DNA from: an uncultured Candidatus Melainabacteria bacterium | GTDB lineage: Bacteria > Cyanobacteriota > Vampirovibrionia > Gastranaerophilales > Gastranaerophilaceae | Reading direction: 5' to 3' | DNA: 64,000 bases | Assembly (NCBI GenBank): GCA_947364235.1 | Contig: CANARY010000002.1 | Coordinates: 186,001-250,000 of the forward strand | Notes under the pieces: generated by a model | The model's database searches: none | Told to the model about the DNA's origin: nothing | The model's input: the letters and a program-made list of their open reading frames with translations, nothing else | Made by a program: the position numbers and the translations under genes | Shown: positions 51,480-60,300 of the stretch, one piece after another | Position numbering within the stretch: position 1 is the stretch's first letter | How the letters are laid out: each line of letters starts with the position of its first letter

Positions 51480-54131
51480 ATGACAGAAACAAAGATTAAA
51501 ATCGAAGATTTACCTACTGTTTATGATGCGCAGTCTACAGAAGAAAAGATGTATAAATTCTGGGAAGACGGAGGATATTTTAAGGCAGATTCACATTCAG
51601 ACAAACCGCCTTACACAATAGTTATCCCGCCTCCAAACGTCACAGGCGTTCTGCACATGGGGCACGCTCTTGATGAAACTTTGCAGGATATTTTAATCCG
51701 TTATCACAGAATGAGCGGATATGAAGCTCTCTGGATTCCGGGTACTGACCATGCCGGGCTTGCTACTCAGGCGGTAGTTGAGCGTGAACTTAAAAAAGAA
51801 GGGCTTACACGCCACGATTTAGGCAGAGAGAAGTTTGTTGAAAAAACATGGGAATGGACAAATAAACATAAGAGCAGAATTCTTGACCAGTGCAAAAAGC
51901 TTGGAGCTTCTTTTGACCGTTCAAGAGAAAGATTTACTTTTGATGAAGGATGTTCGGAAGCTGTCAAAGAAGTTTTTGTAAGACTTTATAATAAAGGCTT
52001 AATATACAAAGGAGCTTATATTGTTAACTGGTGTCCTCGTTGTCAGTCTGCGATTTCAGATATTGAAACAGAATACGAAACAGAGCAGGGGCATTTATGG
52101 GAAATTTCTTACCCGCTTGTCGGTGAAGCCGGTGCAATTATTGTTGCAACTACTCGTCCTGAGACTATCTTTGGAGATGTCGCGATTGCTGTTCATCCTT
52201 CAGATAAAAAATATTCCGAACTAATCGGCAAAACTGTAATGATTCCGCTCAGCGGACGACAGATTCCGATTATTGCAGACGAATATGTTGATAAATCATT
52301 TGGAACCGGAGCTGTTAAGATTACTCCTGCTCACGACTCTAACGATTATGAAGTTGGAAAACGCCATAACTTAGGACCAATTTGGGTTATTGATGAAGAA
52401 GGCAAGATGAAATCTTGTGCGGAAGTTCCGCTTGATTATCAAGGGTTAGAAAGATATGAAGCTCGCAAAAAAGTTGTTGATATGCTGAAATACAATAATT
52501 TCTTGCTGCGTGTTAAAGACCACGAGCATAATGTAGGCAAATGCCAGAGATGTAATACAACAATTGAGCCGCTTCTTTCAGAACAGTGGTTTGTAAAAAT
52601 GGAGCCGCTTGCAAAAGAAGCTATTGCTGCTGTAAAAGACGGCAGAATTAAGTTTATTCCTGACAGATGGGAAAAGAATTATCTGGGATGGATGGAAAAT
52701 ATACGAGACTGGTGTATTTCCCGTCAAATCTGGTGGGGACATCAAATTCCTGCGTATTATCATAAAACAACAGGAGAAATGGTTGTAGCGAAGGAAAATC
52801 CGGACCCTGAAAATTACGTTCAAGATACTGACTGCCTTGACACCTGGTTCTCATCAGGTTTATGGCCGTTCTCTACAATGGGATTTCCTAACTCTGAAAC
52901 TGATGATTTCAAAAAGTTCTATCCTACAAGTACTCTTGTAACAGGTTTTGATATTATTTTCTTCTGGGTTGCCAGAATGATTACGATGGGCTTGGAGTTC
53001 ACAGGCAAAGCTCCTTTTAATACTGTATACATTCACGGATTGATAAGAGATGAAAAAGGTCAGAAAATGTCCAAGTCTAAAGGCAATACTATTGACCCTG
53101 TTCAAATTATTGAAAAATACGGATGTGATGCGCTTCGTTTTACGATGACTTCGCTTTGTACTTACGGCGGTCAGGATATTAAAATCTCTGACGATAGATT
53201 TGAATACGGCAGAAACTTTGCTAATAAGATTTGGAATGCATCAAGGTTTGTACTTATGAACTTAGAAGGCGTTGATGACAAACCGATTGATATGAGTAAA
53301 CTGACTCTTGTTGATAAATGGATTTTAAACCAGCTTAACGAAACGGCTAAAACTATTAATAATAATATGAAAGAGTTTAGAATTGGCGAAGTTGCTCATA
53401 CAATTTATGATTTCTTTAGAAGCGAATACTGTGACTGGTATGTAGAAATTGCTAAAATTCAGTTACAAGACCCTGATTTGAAGCTGAATACTCAGAGAGT
53501 TCTAAAATATGTTCTTGACATGTCTCTTAGAATGCTTCATCCGATTATGCCGCATATTACTGAAAGTGTTTACGGCTTGATTCCGGGTAAGAAGGATGCT
53601 GATGCAATTATTATTTCTAAGTTCCCTGTCTATGAAGCTTCTTTGAACTTCCCTAAAGAAGCAGAAGAAATGAAGCTCGTGTTTGAAACTATTACTTCAT
53701 TGAGAAATGTAAGACAAAGTTTTAATATCCCGACTTCTGCTACTGTAGATGTTGAAGTTAGAGCCGAAGGCAAAGAGAAAGAAATCTTTAAGGAAATTGA
53801 AGCTTATATTCACAGGCTGGCAAAAGTTAATAATATTACTTATGCTGAAATGAATGCTGCGACTCCTCCTAAATCAGCAACAGCTGTTGTTTCTGCTTCT
53901 AAGCTGATTGTACCTCTTGCAGATTTAATCGATTTGGACTCAGAAATCAAACGTCAGGAAAAGAAGCTTGAAAAACTTACTAATGAGAAAAATTCTTTGC
54001 TCGGCAGAATGAAGAATGAGAAGTTTGTAGCTAATGCTCCTAAAGAGCTTGTAGAACAAACAAATGCTAGAATCGCAGAAATTGAGACACAGGAAAATGT
54101 AATCAAAGATTTGATTGAGTCTTTAAAATAA
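51480..54131 (+). CDS. valS: Valine--tRNA ligase
   Basis: A class I synthetase of 883 residues from the start at 51480, which has GAGGG upstream; an earlier in-frame start adds an unconserved tail. HMGH (59-62) follows PPPNVTGVL, KMSKS lies near 529-533, the CP1 editing domain between them is intact, and the C-terminus is the usual coiled coil (KRQEKKLEKLTNEKNSLL). No T-box is visible in the short upstream region. A GC-rich terminator follows. Confidence 0.97.
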   Translation: MTETKIKIEDLPTVYDAQSTEEKMYKFWEDGGYFKADSHSDKPPYTIVIPPPNVTGVLHMGHALDETLQDILIRYHRMSGYEALWIPGTDHAGLATQAVVERELKKEGLTRHDLGREKFVEKTWEWTNKHKSRILDQCKKLGASFDRSRERFTFDEGCSEAVKEVFVRLYNKGLIYKGAYIVNWCPRCQSAISDIETEYETEQGHLWEISYPLVGEAGAIIVATTRPETIFGDVAIAVHPSDKKYSELIGKTVMIPLSGRQIPIIADEYVDKSFGTGAVKITPAHDSNDYEVGKRHNLGPIWVIDEEGKMKSCAEVPLDYQGLERYEARKKVVDMLKYNNFLLRVKDHEHNVGKCQRCNTTIEPLLSEQWFVKMEPLAKEAIAAVKDGRIKFIPDRWEKNYLGWMENIRDWCISRQIWWGHQIPAYYHKTTGEMVVAKENPDPENYVQDTDCLDTWFSSGLWPFSTMGFPNSETDDFKKFYPTSTLVTGFDIIFFWVARMITMGLEFTGKAPFNTVYIHGLIRDEKGQKMSKSKGNTIDPVQIIEKYGCDALRFTMTSLCTYGGQDIKISDDRFEYGRNFANKIWNASRFVLMNLEGVDDKPIDMSKLTLVDKWILNQLNETAKTINNNMKEFRIGEVAHTIYDFFRSEYCDWYVEIAKIQLQDPDLKLNTQRVLKYVLDMSLRMLHPIMPHITESVYGLIPGKKDADAIIISKFPVYEASLNFPKEAEEMKLVFETITSLRNVRQSFNIPTSATVDVEVRAEGKEKEIFKEIEAYIHRLAKVNNITYAEMNAATPPKSATAVVSASKLIVPLADLIDLDSEIKRQEKKLEKLTNEKNSLLGRMKNEKFVANAPKELVEQTNARIAEIETQENVIKDLIESLK

Positions 54132-54133
54132 TA

Positions 54134-54173
54134 AAAAAAAGGGGCGGACGCGCAGCGTCCGCCCCTTTTTTTT
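54134..54173 (+). terminator. GC-rich intrinsic terminator after valS
   Basis: GGGGCGGACGC, loop GCA, and GCGTCCGCCCC flanked by A8 and T8. Unusually GC-rich for this genome, and symmetric enough to act both ways. Confidence 0.92.
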
Positions 54174-54182
54174 ATCTCCTGC

Positions 54183-54210
54183 TTGAATAATTCAAAAAAT
54201 ATGCTATACT
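54183..54210 (+). promoter_or_regulatory. Extended -10 promoter for the giant FliD-like gene
   Basis: TTGAAT (54183-54188), a 16-base spacer and TATACT (54205-54210) preceded by TGC, an extended -10. Transcription would begin near 54217, leaving a ~97-base leader. Unlike the MGMAASQ genes, this gene shows a sigma-70-type rather than sigma-28-type promoter. Confidence 0.55.
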
Positions 54211-54234
54211 ATTTATATAAAGTAACGATGTAGT

Positions 54235-54250
54235 GCTTTCTGTGGAAAGC
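54235..54250 (+). promoter_or_regulatory. Leader hairpin upstream of the giant FliD-like gene
   Basis: GCTTTC, loop TGTG and GAAAGC form a small hairpin in the 5' leader. A second weak stem, CCTTG (54282-54286) with CAAGG (54301-54305), would place the ribosome site in a stem and the C8 tract in its loop. Confidence 0.35.
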
Positions 54251-54293
54251 AAAAATTATTGTGCGTAAATATTTGGTTCGAGCCTTGTATTTA

Positions 54294-54301
54294 CCCCCCC
54301 C
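54294..54301 (+). repeat. C8 homopolymer immediately upstream of the ribosome-binding site
   Basis: Eight consecutive C, directly followed by AAGGAT, the ribosome site for the GTG start at 54314. It is outside the coding frame and is striking in an AT-rich leader. Confidence 0.8.
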
Positions 54302-54313
54302 AAGGATAGAATA

Positions 54314-57300
54314 GTGAGCATATCATTCAGCGGATTAGCGTCCGGACTAGATACTTCATCATGGGTCGAATCTCTGGTAGCATTGAAGCAGGCGAAAGTC
54401 GACACTTTGGAAGAACAGAAAGAAACTGTTCTGCTTTCGCGTGAGACGCTGAATAATATTAAATCGTTTTTTAATTCTTTCCGTTCAGTTATTGAAAAAG
54501 TTACTGATGCAAAATACGGCGTGGTTTCAATGGATATTTTTGCTCAGAAGCTTGCAGTTTCTTCTAATCTAAATGTGCTTACGGCAAGTGCTGCTACTGA
54601 TGCAGAAGAAGCAACTTATACAGTACTTGTTGATAATCTGGCAACGAGCACTGAGGCTATGAGCGGTTTAAAATCTTTCAATACTATTATCCAAACTGAG
54701 ACTGCTGCAGCAGACACAAAACTTTTGGATTTGGGTGTTAAGGTTGGTAATATCGGAATAAATAATAACGGTGTTTATAATATTATAGGGATTGAGGAGA
54801 ATGATACGATTTCAAGCTTCATTGCTAAACTTAGAGATATCGGGGTTGATGCTTCTTATAATCCTAATACAGGTATTTTCGGTATAAATTTAGATAATGA
54901 CTGTATTGATGATACTTTGACTGTACATAAAGACGGAAGTGTCGGTACGGGGATTTTGGATGTTTTTCATCTTGAGGAAAAAGGCGGGTACGAAAGTACG
55001 TTTTTGCAGGTAACCACTTCTAAAACAATTGTTACAACAGCTACAGAAGATACAAAATTATCGGAAATAGGGAGCATAGGTACTGGTAATATTCAGGTTA
55101 ATACAGGCGGAGGTTCGCACACCGTATCTGTAAACGGAGATAAAACTCTTGGCGAGCTGATTGAAGATTTGCGTAATCTTGGTATTGATGCAAGCCTTTC
55201 AGAAGACGGTTCACTTATAATAAAAGATGCGGAAATCGTTGATAGCGGGGGAACGGGAATATTAGATTCTCTTGGCTTAGAATCTGAGGTCGGCTCAAAA
55301 ACTCAGACTACAGGCGGGCTTACTACTGTTGAAGTTACAACAACGACTTCTGCTGCAACCGGCGATACAAAACTTTCCGAGCTTGGGACTATTACGAATG
55401 GAAATATGCTTGTTAAAGCAAACGGCACTACTTATACTATAGGTGTAAGCGGCTCTACTACATTGTCTCAGTTAATTTCTGCTTTAACTTCAAAAGGTAT
55501 AGATGCAAGCCTTTCGGAAGACGGTACGCTTACGATTAAAGATGCGGAAATTATTGATAATGGAACCGGAATACTTGGTGCTCTAGGCTTAGAAGGCAGT
55601 GTTGATTCTAAGAATCAGACTTCTGTAGATTTAAAAACTGTCCAGGTTACGACTACGGCTTCTGCAGCTACAGGTGCGACAAAGCTTTCAGAGCTTGGAA
55701 CGATAAAATCCGGCAATGTTCTGGTAAAGGCAAATGGCACAACTTATACTGTTGCTGTAAGCGGAACAACAACTCTTTCTCAGCTCGTATCAGCTTTGAC
55801 GTCTAAGGGTATTGATGCAAAACTTTCTTCTGACGGAGTTTTGACGATAAAAGATGCAGAAATTGTTGACAGCGCAGGCACTGGGATTGCAAATGCTCTG
55901 GGGCTTCAAACTGAGATTAATTCCAAGACCCAGACTGCAAATAATTTAAGCTATAAATCTGTAATAACAACAGAGACGAGTGCAACCGGCGCAACTAAGC
56001 TTGGCGAGCTGGAAACTTGGAAAGGAACGAGCCAGACACTTGTTGCTAAGAGTGCAGCAGGCAAGCTGACTACAATTACTGTAACTTCAACTACGACTAT
56101 TAATGATGTAGTATCTAAGATTAATTCTGCAGGATTGAGTGCTGCATTAAGCTCCAGCGGGGTGCTTGCGGTAACAGGAGGTCAAGTTACAGGTGTTGGA
56201 GCAGAAATACTTGGAATTGTAAGCGGTTCAGAAAATACAAACAGCGTATGGGCAAATGGCAATACTTTGTATACTCAGGGTGTTAAATATGCAGTTGCTT
56301 CGAATACTCTGGGAGAGCTGGGAATTAGTACTACAAAGCCTGCCGGCGGTTATGCTTTGGCAGTGTTTAATTCTTCAAATGCGCTTGTCAAAGAAATAGC
56401 TGTAACTGCTAATACACGTATAGATGATATTTTTAAATCATTAGGCTCTTATGGAATATCTGGAACAATTGCAGATGGCAGAATTACATTAGAATCCGGA
56501 AATGGTAATTATATCAAAGGTGTTGTTGCAGAAGGATTAGGAATAACAACAAAAACTTCTGTTATTGTGAATAGTACCAGTGCTTCTTCAACGTCTGCAA
56601 TAAAATACACAGTAACTCAAATGGTGAGCGGAACAACGACTTTTGCTCAGGCAGGATTGAATGCTGCAGGCAAAGTAATGAATGTCAAAACAAAAGAAAA
56701 CGGTGTAATTAAGGCTTCAATAACTATAGATAGTAACGCTAAGACATTTGACAATTTGTTTACTCAGCTTAGCGCGCAAGGTGTTAGTGCATCTATTAGC
56801 AATGGTGTGATTACTTTTTCTTCAAATCAGTATTATGTAGATGGCAGCCTTGCTGATTTGCTGGGAGTTGAGGCGTATTCTACAAGCAACGCTTACACGG
56901 TTGGTCAATCTACAACGTCTACGGCGCAGCTAATGTATACTACGGCAATTCTTGCGACCGGTGCTGCTCTTATTAAAGATTATATAACTCTTGATTCTAA
57001 TGTTTCAAAAAATACAATACGAATTTACGCGAACAATAATACCAGTTATAAAGATTTTACCATCACATCGTCAACAACATTTGACCAGATGATGACTGCT
57101 ATGAGAAATCAAGGAATCAATGTTACTCTGGCACTGACAGGTATTTTAAGTTTTGGGACTCCGACAAAAGGGGCATACGCAGCGGATGTTGCAGCCGGCG
57201 GTGTTTTGTCTAAACTGGGTATAGGTGCAAACAATACCGGTGTCATTACATTGGCAGTCTCTCAGACTTCATCAAGCGCATTGACTTATAAGTCAGAAAA

Positions 57301-60300
57301 TAAGACTTATTTTAGTTGTAATAGTGACGTGACTTTACAGAATACTAAACTGGGTGATATTTTGAGCATGGATGCCGGTAAAGATTATTATATCGTTAAG
57401 AACCAAGGAAGTTATTCTCATAAATATTTGACCGTTAGTCCCGGTAATACTATATCTTATCAAGAAATAGAATATCGTCCTACAGTAACTGTGACTGTAA
57501 ACTCCACAATGACGATATACCAATTACAAAATGCATGTAATTATAGAGGTATTGACTTTGACTATTATTTAGGTCAACAGGTAGGTTTTTACTTTAATCT
57601 TGATAATATTCTTGAATTTCTTAGCGGTTCTTTTATGAAAGATGTTTTACATGCTGAAAATTCTGGTCATATGGCGGTTATTGATAATGACTATCATCAT
57701 GCCGGGGTAACCGAGAGAACCGTGACCAGCAGGGAATCTTTAAATCTAAGTGCAGGTAGTCGTTTTTCTGATTTGGGCTTAGGTGGTAACGGTTCAATTG
57801 ATTTTAGTTATGCTTTTCAAGAAATATCTCGTGTTTACAACGGTATTACTGTTTACTCTCAATCAACAAGCAGTGCTGCATTTTATTTTGATTTGAATAC
57901 AACAGTACAAAATTTTCTTGATTTCTTAAATAATACTATTGGGGTTTCAGCTGCTTTAAGTGGAGGAAAGCTTACTATAAAACAAGGCAGTGGAACCAAA
58001 AAATCAATTCTGATGAGTGCAGATAGCCGCGGAAATCATGCAGAGGAATTGTTAAATATATTTAAGATTTCTTTAGGAAGCGGAGTTTCTTATACACAAG
58101 GTGCTACAAAAGGATATTCTATGAACTACTACAATAGAGTTGTTTCAACCCCTGTTTATAAAGTAAGCACAGTGTTAGCTCAGGCAACTACTTCAACAAA
58201 GCTTGTTGATATGGGCATACAAGAAGGTGAATATACTATGTTTTCGTACATAGACCGTTCTGGAACGGAAGCAGCGAAAAGAAACTTTATGCTGACAGTG
58301 AATGCCTCTACAACAGTACAAGATATGCTAAATCGAATTAACAGCTCATCAAATCTTTTGAATGCTTCATTTGCAAACGGAAAATTGACGATTACCGGCA
58401 AGCAAACTGATAATGACCATAATGCTTATATTACAAGATTTAGTTCTTTATTTAAAAATGTATTTAAACTTGGTGATGCTGGTTTAGATAAAACATATCA
58501 GACAACAACTCTTAAAAAGAATACAAATTCTGCAGTTCAAACAAGGCAAGGAGCGGTTCCAATTGGAAATATTGATGGTAATACAAGTGGCTCTAATGAA
58601 GCTTCTAAAACACTGCGTCAGGTTGGCTTGACTTCTAATGCGACAATCTCCATGAATAACACTGATGGAAAATTAACCTGGAAAATTATTACTCCTAACA
58701 TGAGGCTTGAAGATTTTAAGAAAATCTTAACTGATTATGGTGTTTCAGTATCTTTTGGCAATTCAAAGGTTACCATTGGTTCTCTAAATGATTCAGAATG
58801 GATTGAGACAATGTCTGATAATTTGAGAAATGTGCTCAAATTAAAAAATATCGGCACCGGATTTACGTATGAAATCATCGGAAATGCTGCTTATGAAAAT
58901 ACGTCGTCACGTACTATCAAAACAATTACAACTCATACAGCATCCGGCACAACCCGCTTGGAACAAATCGACGGATTTAACGGCGGCAATGGTAATATTA
59001 TCATTCATAATGAAGCCGGGGTAATGGAAACCGTATACATTAACTCAACATCTACTTTAAACGAGTTTTTCAGTCAAATTGCTGCTTACGGGCTTACCGG
59101 CAGTGTAAACGCATCCGGCGTAGTAACCATTAACGGCAAAGGCAGGGCTTCAATCTCTACAGCATCAGGAGGTTCAAATCTTGTTTCACTCCTCAAGCTT
59201 TCTCAATCAAAAGCTTCTAAAACTGTTACAGTAAATACAACTACTGCAGCGATAAGCTCTACAGCGCGAATATTTGCATCAGATGATACGCAGCTTGGAA
59301 ATCTTGAGTATTCAAACGGTACAAAGCTTACTTTTGATTCCAACGGATTTGCTGCGCTTGTATTGCAGACAAAATCGCATGACGGGCTGTTAAAAAACAT
59401 GACTGTTAATTTCACGAAAACTTCAACTTTGGGCTCTGTTATTCAAACACTTGCTGGTCAAGGGCTAAACGCATCAATTGAAGCTTCCGGCCTGTTCTCA
59501 ATAAACACTGATAAGCTTTCAGATTTCAGTGTCTCAGGTACTCTTGGTGCTTATTTGATGGGTGCAAATTACAACAAATGTTATGAGACAAGAGCAAGCG
59601 AACCGCTAATGTCGGTTAAGACTTCGACTTTGACAGCTGCTGCAACGAGAGAAACAAAGCTTTCTGACCTTGGAGTTACTGCTGGAGAGTATAATATTTA
59701 TAAAAATGGCGTAAAATACACCGCGCTTATTTCCTCTGATGAGACAGTAGGTACTTTTATGGATACGCTTGCAGCTTTTGGTATTCAAGCAGGTCTTGTA
59801 AATAACGGTACTTCATCAAAACTTGTTCTCCAAGGTTCCGGAGATTCTTATGTTGCAAAATCAAACAGTGTTTCAAATACTTCCAATGTTGTAGAAAAGC
59901 TGTTTGGTACAGGCGCTCCGTCTGCTTCATACAGCTACGTCGGTTCAGAGCTTGTTTCAAAAACATCAACTTCAACTATTGCTGCAACAGGAGCAACTGC
60001 GCTTTCTAACTTCGGCATAACTACAGGCGAGTTTAACATATTTGAAAACGGTGTTAAATACACAGAATATATTTCTGCAGATGATACTCTCGAAAGCTTC
60101 ATGAATAAGCTTCAAGCTCACGGTATACAAGCTGCTCTTATTAACCAGGGCGGAAGTGCAAAGCTTATGCTTACAGGTAATGGAAATTCTTATGTTGCAA
60201 AATCAAACAGCGTGTCAAATGTTTCTAATGTTGTAGAAAAGCTTTTTGGAACAACTTCTACGGTTAATAATATGACTTACACAGGTTCGCAGCAGACAAC

